A stretch of 64,000 bases of DNA from Acidobacteriota bacterium (GTDB lineage Bacteria; Acidobacteriota; JAAYUB01): NCBI GenBank assembly GCA_029565065.1, contig JAKQOW010000036.1, forward strand, positions 139,994 through 203,993, read 5' to 3'. Shown here piece after piece: positions 29,486-37,348 of the stretch. Positions within the stretch are counted from its first letter, which is position 1; the number at the start of each line of letters is the position of its first letter. The position numbers and the translations under genes were made by a program. Under the pieces are notes generated by a model. The model worked only from the letters and a program-made list of their open reading frames with translations, was not told the DNA's origin and ran no database searches.

Positions 29486-30697
29486 TCAAGTAGATTTTTT
29501 CCCGGACACGATCTCGGCCGTATCCATGGCGATGACCAATTCCTCGTTGGTGGGCACCACGAGCACCTTGACCGGAGAGTCGTCGGTTGAGATGACGGCT
29601 TCCTTCGAGCGCAGGCCGTCATTGCGCTTCTTTTCCAGCTTGATACCCAGGCGATCCAGCCCTTCGATGGATTTTTCCCGGATCAGAGGGCTGTTTTCCC
29701 CGATGCCGGCGGTGAACACGATGCAGTCCAACTGTCCCAGAGCGGCCGCGTAGGCGCCGATGTACTTTTTGATCCGGTACGCGTAGATGTCGATGGCAAG
29801 CCGGGCCTGCTTGTCGCCCTTCTGATACAGGTCCTCGAGGTCGCGCATGTCGCTGGACTGCCCGGAGATGCCGATCAGGCCGCTGAACTTGTTGAGCAGG
29901 TTGTTCGCTTCGCGGACGGAGATCTTTTCCTGGTCCATGATGTGGATGATGATGGCCGGATCGATGTCGCCGCAGCGGGTGCCCATCACCAGCCCTTCCA
30001 GCGGGGTGAAACCCATCGTGGTATCCACCGATTTCCCCCCCTGGACGGCGGTGGCGCTGGCGCCGTTCCCCAGGTGCAGCGTGATCAGGTTGGTTTCACT
30101 CGCCTTGGTCTTGAGGATCTCGCAGGCGCGGCGGGCGACGTAGAAGTGGGAGGTCCCGTGGAAGCCGTAACGTCGGATGGCGTACTTCTTGTAGAGCGCG
30201 TACGGGATGGGGTAGATGTAGGCGTGCTCCGGCATGGTGGTGTGGAAGGCGGTGTCGAACACCCCCACCATGGGGACGTTGGGCAGGATGGCCATCGCCG
30301 CCTCGATGCCCACGATGTTGGGCGGGTTGTGCAGCGGCGCCAGCTGGATATTGTCCTTGAGAGTTTGGACCACGGCGTCGGTGATCCGCACCGAGCCGGT
30401 GAACGTCTCGCCGCCGTGGACCACCCGGTGGCCGATCGCCTGGATCTCGTCCAGACTCTTGAGGATGCCCAACTCCGGCTCCACCAGCAGGCGGATGATC
30501 GCCGAGATGGCCATGGCGTGGTCCAGCAGTTCGGTTTCGCGGACGATCTTCTCGCCGCCGGGACGCTCCACGTCGATGATGGCGCCCATCATGCCTACCC
30601 GGTCCGCCTTGCCCACGGCCAGGTTTTTCTGGGTGGCGGTGTTGATGAGCTTGTACTTGACCGTCGAGCTGCCGCAGTTCAGAGTGAGAACGATCAT
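29486..30697 (-). CDS. ackA: Acetate kinase
   Basis: Interconverts acetyl phosphate plus ADP with acetate plus ATP. The 403-residue product has the ASKHA signatures LNCGSSTVKY, GHRVVHGG, FDTAFH, YGFHGTSH (catalytic His), LGNGAS, TPLEGLVMGTR and FTAGIGENS. The start lies 12 bp after the dehydrogenase stop, so both genes form one operon ending at the terminator at 29381-29414. No phosphotransacetylase gene lies nearby in the window. Confidence 0.97.
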   Translation of the reverse strand: MIVLTLNCGSSTVKYKLINTATQKNLAVGKADRVGMMGAIIDVERPGGEKIVRETELLDHAMAISAIIRLLVEPELGILKSLDEIQAIGHRVVHGGETFTGSVRITDAVVQTLKDNIQLAPLHNPPNIVGIEAAMAILPNVPMVGVFDTAFHTTMPEHAYIYPIPYALYKKYAIRRYGFHGTSHFYVARRACEILKTKASETNLITLHLGNGASATAVQGGKSVDTTMGFTPLEGLVMGTRCGDIDPAIIIHIMDQEKISVREANNLLNKFSGLIGISGQSSDMRDLEDLYQKGDKQARLAIDIYAYRIKKYIGAYAAALGQLDCIVFTAGIGENSPLIREKSIEGLDRLGIKLEKKRNDGLRSKEAVISTDDSPVKVLVVPTNEELVIAMDTAEIVSGKKST

Positions 30698-30709
30698 GAC
30701 TGCACCCCT

Positions 30710-31588
30710 TTACGCCTTGGCGATCCGCCGCCTGCGTTCGTCGTACTTGAAGAAGCCCTCGCCGGACTTCAGGCCGAGCTTGCCTTCGCGGACCATCTTG
30801 CGCAACAGCGGGCTGGGCCGGTACGTGGGATCGCCGAGGTTGCGGTAGATGGAGTCGAGGGAATCCAGCACCACGTCGATCCCGATCTGGTCGGCCAGCG
30901 CCAGCGGGCCCAGCGACAGGTTGTAGCCGAGGTGGATGGCGTCGTCGATATCGTCGGCCGTGGCGAGGCCTTCCATGAGGACCTGGACCGCCGTGTTGAT
31001 CATGGGCAGGATGATGCGGGACGTGACGAAGCCCGGATACTCGTAGATTTCGATGGCGCGCTTGCCCAGGGTATCCATCAGGCGCTTGGTCTCTTGAACC
31101 ACCGCGTCGGAGGTTCGGATCCCCTTCACGACCTCCACGATGACGCTGGCGGGGATGGGGAGGATGAAGTGCAGGCCGATGAGGCGCTCGGGCAGGTGGA
31201 GGTGGCGCTGGATGTCGGAGATCGAGATGGTGGTGGTGTTGGTCATGAACAGGGTGGTATCGGGGCAGATGGACTCCATCTCGAGGAAAAGATCCCGCTT
31301 CTCCTCGAAGGTCTGTCCCTTGGCCTCGATGAGGATCTGGGCCGCCTTCAGATCCTGGCGGTTCGTCGTGGTTTTGATGCGCTTCAGGATGGCCTTCTTG
31401 TCGCCGGTGGTCAGTCCCCAGCGACTGATCTCGCTATCGATGGCGAGCTCGATGCCGGCGACGCCGCCGCGGAGCCAGCTCTCCTGTTCGTCGCACAGGA
31501 TCACGTCGATCTTGGCGTGGGCGACGTTCTGCGCGATCCCTTGCGCCACCTGGCCGCACCCCAACACGCCGATGGTAGTGATTCTCAT
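30710..31588 (-). CDS. 3-hydroxyacyl-CoA (3-hydroxybutyryl-CoA) dehydrogenase family protein
   Basis: A 292-residue NAD-linked enzyme. The Rossmann loop is GVLGCGQVAQGIA. The catalytic-histidine region is GLHFILPIP (usually GLHFFNPVP), and the C-terminal half has PGFVTSRI and GLKSGEGFF. Departures from the consensus (NTTTISISDI for NTSSLSI, SR for NR, LIEAKGQ for VIEAATE) suggest a divergent member whose substrate may not be 3-hydroxybutyryl-CoA. It is transcribed with ackA, consistent with fermentative acyl-CoA metabolism ending in acetate. Confidence 0.85.
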   Translation of the reverse strand: MRITTIGVLGCGQVAQGIAQNVAHAKIDVILCDEQESWLRGGVAGIELAIDSEISRWGLTTGDKKAILKRIKTTTNRQDLKAAQILIEAKGQTFEEKRDLFLEMESICPDTTLFMTNTTTISISDIQRHLHLPERLIGLHFILPIPASVIVEVVKGIRTSDAVVQETKRLMDTLGKRAIEIYEYPGFVTSRIILPMINTAVQVLMEGLATADDIDDAIHLGYNLSLGPLALADQIGIDVVLDSLDSIYRNLGDPTYRPSPLLRKMVREGKLGLKSGEGFFKYDERRRRIAKA

Positions 31589-31649
31589 GAATGCCTCACT
31601 GGAAATGAATCAAGTAAAGGATGCGGCAGGCCGGGCGCCCGGCCCGCGC

Positions 31650-32342
31650 TCAGCGGATCTTGACTCCGAACGTCCACTGGATTTCGCCGTTGCTGCGCTC
31701 GTAGAACGAGGTCTCGGCGTCGAAGTTGTCACGGCTCCAGCGGATGTAACGGAACTCGAAGACGTACAAATAATTGGTGGAGGGGATCTCAAAGCCCGCG
31801 TTGAAATAAACCCCCGTGTTGAAGCGCGTCCGGTAGTCGGGGATCGTCTCGAAATCCGGCAGCGTCTCGTCAGCCGTCCCATGGGTGCCGCCGGAACTCA
31901 CGGTCTCTCCGACGATGGCGTCCATCTGCAGACCAGCGCCCACGAAGGGCCGCCCGTTGAGTTGCTTGAAGACCATCTTCACGCCCACCGGGAAATCCAG
32001 GGTGTGAAAATAGTTGTGAAAGTCTCCGGTCACCGGGGTGTCGCCGGCGGTCATGAACTGGCCGCGCATGATCAGGAGCTTGTAGCCCAACCCGAAGGTC
32101 ATGTGCAGGGGCGGCATCTTGTCGGGCAGGAGCTGGTAGTCGTAGAACGCCTCGGCCATGAAACCGGTGCGGCCGTCGATCTCAAGCGATTCAAACGGAT
32201 TCAGGGGTGAATCGGGGATGGCCTCGAACTGGTTCTGGACGACGCCGAACTTCAGTCCGTACTGGAAGCGCTCCTCGACCTGGGCGGGAACGAAGATTGC
32301 GGAGACGATTAAAATCAACACGATATAAGGTATACGGTTCAT
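31650..32342 (-). CDS. Outer-membrane beta-barrel protein
   Basis: A 230-residue protein with a signal peptide (about 1-20, cleavage after VPAQ) and alternating hydrophobic strands typical of small eight- to ten-strand barrels (FQYGLKFGVV, MTFGLGYKLL, TGVYFNAGFEI, YVFEFRYIRW, GEIQWTFGVKIR). No enzyme motif is seen. A palindrome lies just beyond its stop (31628-31643). Divergent from the AbiEi-like gene. Confidence 0.75.
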   Translation of the reverse strand: MNRIPYIVLILIVSAIFVPAQVEERFQYGLKFGVVQNQFEAIPDSPLNPFESLEIDGRTGFMAEAFYDYQLLPDKMPPLHMTFGLGYKLLIMRGQFMTAGDTPVTGDFHNYFHTLDFPVGVKMVFKQLNGRPFVGAGLQMDAIVGETVSSGGTHGTADETLPDFETIPDYRTRFNTGVYFNAGFEIPSTNYLYVFEFRYIRWSRDNFDAETSFYERSNGEIQWTFGVKIR

Positions 32343-32409
32343 GAATACAACCTCGCGGACAGTGTCGCCAATAACGGATTATCTTGCCACGAAGCGCTGT
32401 AAGATTCAA

Positions 32410-32438
32410 TTGTTTTTAAAGACGGGTTTTGAAATAAT
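32410..32438 (+). promoter_or_regulatory. Candidate promoter of the AbiEi-like gene
   Basis: TTGTTT and AATAAT are separated by 17 bp and lie about 22 bp before ATG 32461. The match is modest. Confidence 0.3.
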
Positions 32439-32460
32439 CGGTCGGGAAAGTCACTGATCC

Positions 32461-33234
32461 ATGGTCTATTCCGTCTATCAGCAGCGCGAAGAGATTCTGG
32501 CCGCGATGCCGGTTTGGTTCGGGCTGGCGGAATTCCGCGCCGCGGCGCGACTCTCCCGGGACGCTGCCTGGCAGACTTGCCGGCACTGGGCGGCCGCGGG
32601 TCTGGTCCGGATCGAGGCGCGCGGCGTGTTGCGTCGGCAGGGGATTGCCTGCGCGCTGCCCGCCGTGCTGCATCATGCGCTGGCCGCCGGAGCCACCGGA
32701 TATTTCACGGGTCGAGCGGCGCTGCAACTGGCCGGTCTGTTGCCGGGGCCGTTGAACCGGCTGGACCTGGTGGTCGCCGCCGACCGCACCCGCAGACTGG
32801 AGGTGCCGGGCGCCGAGGTGCGCCGGCACGCCGTGGGTCTCGCCTGCCGGGCCCTGGAGATTCGGGAACTCTGCGACGGCGGCCGACGGTTTCGCGTGGC
32901 TTCACCGGAGCGCGCTCTGGTGGACGCGGTGGCCGCCCCGGGCCGGTTCATGGAACAGGCGGACGTGGCGGCCATCCTGGCCCGGCAGCGCCGGCGACTC
33001 GACGCGGAACGGATCCTGGAGCTGGCGTCACGATTCGAATCCGAGGCGCTCCGCCGCCGGTTGCGGGTGGTGGCCGCCGCCGCCGGTTTGCGCCGGCTGG
33101 CCCGCTGGCTGGAAGAGTTGGGCGCGTTCTGTCCCAACATGGGGCATGTCCGGCTGGATCCCTCCCGACCGGCGCCGTCCGGCTTGCCGGTGGCACACGG
33201 GGTGATCCTCAACGTCCCCCTCCTGGGGGGATGA
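32461..33234 (+). CDS. AbiEi-type transcriptional regulator/antitoxin-like protein, orphan
   Basis: A 257-residue, arginine- and alanine-rich protein with an N-terminal winged-helix region (about 5-60; FRAAARLSRDAAWQTCRHW). A middle domain holds YFTGRAALQLAGL and the signature VASPERALVDAV, typical of AbiEi antitoxin-like DNA-binding proteins of type IV toxin-antitoxin systems. The usual downstream nucleotidyltransferase toxin AbiEii is absent; the next gene is an M14 peptidase on the opposite strand. It may be a free-standing regulator. There is no clear ribosome-binding site. Confidence 0.65.
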   Translation: MVYSVYQQREEILAAMPVWFGLAEFRAAARLSRDAAWQTCRHWAAAGLVRIEARGVLRRQGIACALPAVLHHALAAGATGYFTGRAALQLAGLLPGPLNRLDLVVAADRTRRLEVPGAEVRRHAVGLACRALEIRELCDGGRRFRVASPERALVDAVAAPGRFMEQADVAAILARQRRRLDAERILELASRFESEALRRRLRVVAAAAGLRRLARWLEELGAFCPNMGHVRLDPSRPAPSGLPVAHGVILNVPLLGG

Positions 33235-33269
33235 GCGGTGTCGGGCAGGGGGAATGGGGACGGCCGGCG

Positions 33270-34949
33270 TCAGTAAACCACGTCGCTGAGTTCCGCCCGC
33301 CGAGTCTGCAGCCGCGGCGCCTCCATCAGCCGGTACAGCGGCAGCGGGGGCAGATCCCGGTACCACTGCCGGGTGATCCAGTTGTTCCAGAAATTCCAGA
33401 CGGCCAGGCTGTCGGGATGCTCCGGCTCCATCAGGCAGGCGATGAGCCGGGCCAGCGGCTGGTCCATGGGGACCAGGAACCAGCCGGCCTCCGCCTCGAA
33501 CTCCTGCGGCCGCCACTCGCCCGTCACCGTCAGGTCGGCGTGACCCTCGACCACCCATGGATTCACCTTGAGGGTGGCGGTCTTGAACTGGTCGGCGGTC
33601 AGCCGGGCCGGAGCCGTGAGCCGCTCCACGCGGATGCCGTGGCGCAGCAACTGGGCCACCACCGTCTCGCAGCCGGTGCTCAGCAGGTAGGCGGCCGGCA
33701 GCGGCCGAGTGGTCTGGGGGGTGAAGCGGGCGTGATACGCCACGGTGTACGTGCGGGGTTGGTCGAGAATCGGCTTGGGCCGCTTCCGGCCGCGGGAGTC
33801 GATGATCTCGGAGCAGGCGAAACCCTGGATGGTCAGCGTTCCGTCCTGGGGACCGGAATCCACCGACAGGCTGAGCGGCGGCCGCTCCGTGGCCGGCAGG
33901 GCCGCCCAGCCGGCGGACCGCCGGTCGGCCTCCTGCGTCAGGGCCTTCATCTCGGCCGCGTGAGCGCCCACGTACTCGATGAGCTCGGCGACGAACTCAT
34001 AGCAGTGCTTCACCCGCGTGGCGTACGGCGCATAGGCGTAGTTTTCCACCAGGACCGCGAATCGGTTGCGCAGACCCACATAGTCCACGCCCATCCGCGG
34101 CGAGGGCGGATGCGTGCTCCAGCCCAGCTCCGGCTTGAAGTCGTCGACGAAGTCGCCGTAGGGCAACAGGGAGATGCCCCGGGCGGCGAGGCGCTCGGTC
34201 AGCGCGGGGTAGAGGCGGTTCCACAGAAAGCCGCTGATGCCCTCGTCCCAGTTGGGGGCGCGCGGCGACAGGTACGTGATCGTCTCCTGATGGTAGGAGC
34301 CGTCGGTGGTGTGCAGGTCCACGAACACCAGCGGGTCCCACGGCAGGATGATCCGCGCGATCGCCGCCCGGACCTCCCGGCTGTCGGTCTTGATGTAATC
34401 GCGGTTGAGGTCGTAGTTCTGGCTGTTGTGCCGCAGGCCCACGCCCTCCTCCGGATTGGGCATGTAGCTGCGGTTCTGCGGTGAGATCCGTTCGTTGCCG
34501 TCCGCGTTGAAGATGGGGAGCACGAGGTAGATGTTTCGGCGGAGCAGCTCGCGCTTGTCGCCGAGCAGCAGGTCGCGCATGAGCATCAGCAGGCTGTCTT
34601 TCCCTTCCACTTCGCCGGCGTGGATGTTGCCCTGCAGGAAGACGACGGGCCGGGCGTCGGCCTGGGCGGCCGCCGGCGAGTCGGGCAGGGGGTCGCCCAT
34701 CACCACCAACGGGACCTCCCGGCCCTCGGCCGTGTGGAACAGGATTTCGACCCGGAGCTTGTCCGAACGGGCCTGCAGTTCGCGAATGTATGCCGTGACG
34801 TCGTCGAAATGGTTGCTCTTGCGGAAGCCGGTGGCCTCCGGTTGCGTGGGCAGCAGGATGTCGGTTGACGCCGGGGTGGCGGTCACCGCCGCGGCCAGCC
34901 CCAGAGCCAGACAAGCGGCGAAAACCAGTCGGTCGGAAAAACGGCGCAT
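33270..34949 (-). CDS. Secreted M14-family zinc carboxypeptidase
   Basis: A 559-residue exported peptidase with a signal peptide (about 1-26). Zinc ligands lie in HAGEVEGK (H and E) and the second His in FVDLHTTDG; the M14 NYDLNRDY substrate region and a VENYAYAP segment are present. The C-terminal 200 residues are an added beta-rich domain. It probably trims peptides or peptidoglycan stems in the periplasm. It diverges from a POT peptide transporter 156 bp away, which suggests a shared role in peptide use. Confidence 0.88.
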   Translation of the reverse strand: MRRFSDRLVFAACLALGLAAAVTATPASTDILLPTQPEATGFRKSNHFDDVTAYIRELQARSDKLRVEILFHTAEGREVPLVVMGDPLPDSPAAAQADARPVVFLQGNIHAGEVEGKDSLLMLMRDLLLGDKRELLRRNIYLVLPIFNADGNERISPQNRSYMPNPEEGVGLRHNSQNYDLNRDYIKTDSREVRAAIARIILPWDPLVFVDLHTTDGSYHQETITYLSPRAPNWDEGISGFLWNRLYPALTERLAARGISLLPYGDFVDDFKPELGWSTHPPSPRMGVDYVGLRNRFAVLVENYAYAPYATRVKHCYEFVAELIEYVGAHAAEMKALTQEADRRSAGWAALPATERPPLSLSVDSGPQDGTLTIQGFACSEIIDSRGRKRPKPILDQPRTYTVAYHARFTPQTTRPLPAAYLLSTGCETVVAQLLRHGIRVERLTAPARLTADQFKTATLKVNPWVVEGHADLTVTGEWRPQEFEAEAGWFLVPMDQPLARLIACLMEPEHPDSLAVWNFWNNWITRQWYRDLPPLPLYRLMEAPRLQTRRAELSDVVY

Positions 34950-35044
34950 GTGTTCCCTCTCCGGAGTGTGCTGAGAAACCGATTATACGCAAAGTGCCGG
35001 GCAGGGTTTGCAATAAATGCACAGGAGCCGTGGCGATATAATTT

Positions 35045-35073
35045 TTGCTTTGCATCTTGAAAATCGGTATATT
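35045..35073 (+). promoter_or_regulatory. Candidate promoter of the POT transporter/methionine gene run
   Basis: TTGCTT and TATATT are separated by 17 bp in an AT-rich gap, about 33 bp before ATG 35106. Confidence 0.4.
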
Positions 35074-35105
35074 CGGCCAAATGTCGCCCTTTGGGAGGGC
35101 CGTCG

Positions 35106-37307
35106 ATGATGGAACAGATGGAACCAGCCGGGCCGGCCCGGCGCCGCAGATTCCCCGGACTGTTCTGGCTGGTGATCCTGTTCGAGTTCTTCGAGCGCGG
35201 GTCGTACTACGGGATGATGAGCGTCCTGTCGGTGTACTTCACCGACGTGCTGTTCTTTCCCAAGGAGAGCGTGGGCGTCATCAAGAGCGTCATCCAGCCG
35301 ATCCTGTACTTTTTGCCCATCGTGAGCGGCGCGCTGGCCGACCGGTTCGGCTACCGAAAGGCGCTGACCGTCGCCTTCGCCCTGCTGGGGACCGGCTACT
35401 TCCTGACCAGCCAGTTCACCACCTATACCTACGTGTTCCTGGCGCTGGTCGTGATGGCGCTCGGCGCGGGCACCTTCAAGCCCATCATCTCGGGCACCAT
35501 CGCCCGGGTGACGGACAAGGAGACGTCCACCCTCGGCTTCGGGATCTACTACTGGTCCATCAATCTGGGGGCGTTCCTGTTCCCGCTGGTCCTGGTGCCG
35601 TGGCTCAAGAACAGCTACGGCTGGCACTGGGTGATCATCGCCGCCGCCATCGGCACCGGGACCATGCTCATCCCCATGGCCCTCTTTTTCCGCGAACCGG
35701 CCCGGTCCACGGAGGGCTCGGCGGCGCGGGCCAGCCTGGTGCAAACGCTGGCCAACGCGTTCGAAATCGTTTTTTCGCCCGTCGTGATGGTTCATCGACT
35801 GGCCCGCCGCTCCCTGCCGGCGGCGATGGGAGTCGCCGTCGGCCTGCTGGCGTTTGGCGCGTGGGCGGTGTACGAGTACGCCACGCCGCCCGAAGCCGAG
35901 ATCTATGTCGAAGCGGTGCCCCACACCCGCTGGGGCAAGACACTGCTGGTGGCGGTGCGGCGCGACCAGTCCAATCCGGTGGATTTCCGGCTGCAGGCGG
36001 CGGGCGCCAACCCCGCCCAAGCCGGCCGGCCGCTGTACCGCCTCGATGTGTTCAAGCCGTCAGACCAGCCGGCCTTCCTCGATGCCCTGGTGACGGAACT
36101 GCGGGTGCGGCTGGACTGGCAACGGCTGGACCGGGCGGCGCTGCTGCAAATCCTTCAGGAATCGGAGCAGCGGCCGGTGTTGCGGGTGAGCCGCCAGCCA
36201 GACGGCCCGTCGGGCGAGGCGGCCGCGGAGGCCGATCTGCGTCGCACCGGCCCCGGACGCTACCACCTGCAAGTGCGCGCCGGGCAACCGGACGATGCGG
36301 TATTGACGGCGGCGCTGAACCGCGTCGCAGCCGAGCCGCTGCTGGTGGGAGTGGAGCGGGGCGCCCTGCGCGAGGCGCTGGACGCGACCGCGCGCCGGCC
36401 GTTCTTCCTCCTGTTTCTGTTCCTGTTCTTCGCCACCGCATTGCTGGCGGTGATTCTGCGGGAGCGGTTGCAGACCGGCGCGGCGACCACCGGCCGGTAC
36501 ATCCCGTGGCTGGTGGTGGCGGCGATGCTGGGCAGCATCTGGCTGCTGCCCGGCCTGACCCTGTTCGCCCGGATCCTGTGCTCCTGCGTCTACCTGACCA
36601 TCCTGAGCGTGTTCCGGATGGATCTGGCCGACACGGCGCGCTTCCGCGACCACTTCCGCTTCCTGCTGATGATCTTCATCTACTCCGGTTTCTGGGTCCT
36701 CTACTTCCAGATGTTCGATTCCGTGCTCTGGTACGTCAAGGCGTATGTGGACGCTGCGCCGCTGGACAATCTCGTCAACTCGGCGCTGGCCGCGCTGGGT
36801 GTGGCGTGGCGCTGGCGCTTCGACGTGGAGCACGTCACCGTGATCAACGCCGGCACCATCATCGCGCTGCAGCTGGTGATCTCCAAACTGTTCGAGAAGC
36901 GGTCCGCCCTGCCCACCATGATCACCGGCATCGTGCTGGGCACCGCCGGATTCGCCATCCTGGCCATCTCGCCCCACATCTGGGTGTTCGTGCTGGGGAA
37001 CATCGTTTTCTCGCTGGGCGAGATGACCGCCCACCCGAAGTTCTTCAGCTATGTGGGCCAGATCGCCCCGCGGGCGCATGTGGCCATGTACATGGGCTAC
37101 CTGTCGCTGTACGGCGTGATCGGGTCCAGCATCGCCGGGGTGCTCGGCGCCAACCTCTATGTCCGGTTTGTCGACCGCCTGAACCAGCCGCGGCTGCTGT
37201 GGCTCATTTTCGCCGGGATCGGCGCCGCCACGGTCGCCGGGTTGCTGCTGTATCACAAATTTCTGAATCCCCACCGGCAGGCGGCGGCCGATGACACGAC
37301 CGCCTGA
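35106..37307 (+). CDS. POT/PTR-family proton-dependent peptide transporter with large internal insert
   Basis: A 733-residue inner-membrane carrier of the MFS superfamily. The first helix has the POT signature EFFERGSYYG (ExxER, proton coupling) and the family FKPIISG and GFGIYYWSINLG blocks follow. A soluble insert of about 170 residues (about 259-430) separates the N- and C-terminal helix bundles and makes it longer than the usual 450-600 residues. GGGAGGG at 35093-35099 points to ATG 35106; the open frame starts with TTG at 35091. It precedes the methionine genes by 41 bp. Confidence 0.88.
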   Translation: MMEQMEPAGPARRRRFPGLFWLVILFEFFERGSYYGMMSVLSVYFTDVLFFPKESVGVIKSVIQPILYFLPIVSGALADRFGYRKALTVAFALLGTGYFLTSQFTTYTYVFLALVVMALGAGTFKPIISGTIARVTDKETSTLGFGIYYWSINLGAFLFPLVLVPWLKNSYGWHWVIIAAAIGTGTMLIPMALFFREPARSTEGSAARASLVQTLANAFEIVFSPVVMVHRLARRSLPAAMGVAVGLLAFGAWAVYEYATPPEAEIYVEAVPHTRWGKTLLVAVRRDQSNPVDFRLQAAGANPAQAGRPLYRLDVFKPSDQPAFLDALVTELRVRLDWQRLDRAALLQILQESEQRPVLRVSRQPDGPSGEAAAEADLRRTGPGRYHLQVRAGQPDDAVLTAALNRVAAEPLLVGVERGALREALDATARRPFFLLFLFLFFATALLAVILRERLQTGAATTGRYIPWLVVAAMLGSIWLLPGLTLFARILCSCVYLTILSVFRMDLADTARFRDHFRFLLMIFIYSGFWVLYFQMFDSVLWYVKAYVDAAPLDNLVNSALAALGVAWRWRFDVEHVTVINAGTIIALQLVISKLFEKRSALPTMITGIVLGTAGFAILAISPHIWVFVLGNIVFSLGEMTAHPKFFSYVGQIAPRAHVAMYMGYLSLYGVIGSSIAGVLGANLYVRFVDRLNQPRLLWLIFAGIGAATVAGLLLYHKFLNPHRQAAADDTTA

Positions 37308-37348
37308 GCCGCGCCCCGGCGCCGGAGCCGTTTGCAAGGAGTCCGCCG

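Noticed and set aside
31628..31643. 16-bp GC palindrome after the outer-membrane protein gene
   Set aside because: No loop and no T run. In a genome this GC-rich, a G/C-only palindrome is weak evidence; it could be a hairpin but is not a supported terminator.
29942..31663. A 573-codon plus-strand open frame opposite ackA and the dehydrogenase gene
   Set aside because: Antisense shadow of two conserved enzymes; Asp/Val/His-rich composition typical of reverse-strand reading.
32514..34484. A 656-codon plus-strand open frame overlapping the AbiEi-like and M14 genes
   Set aside because: It overlaps one gene in a different frame and another in antisense, with no domain; the alternatives have clear motifs.
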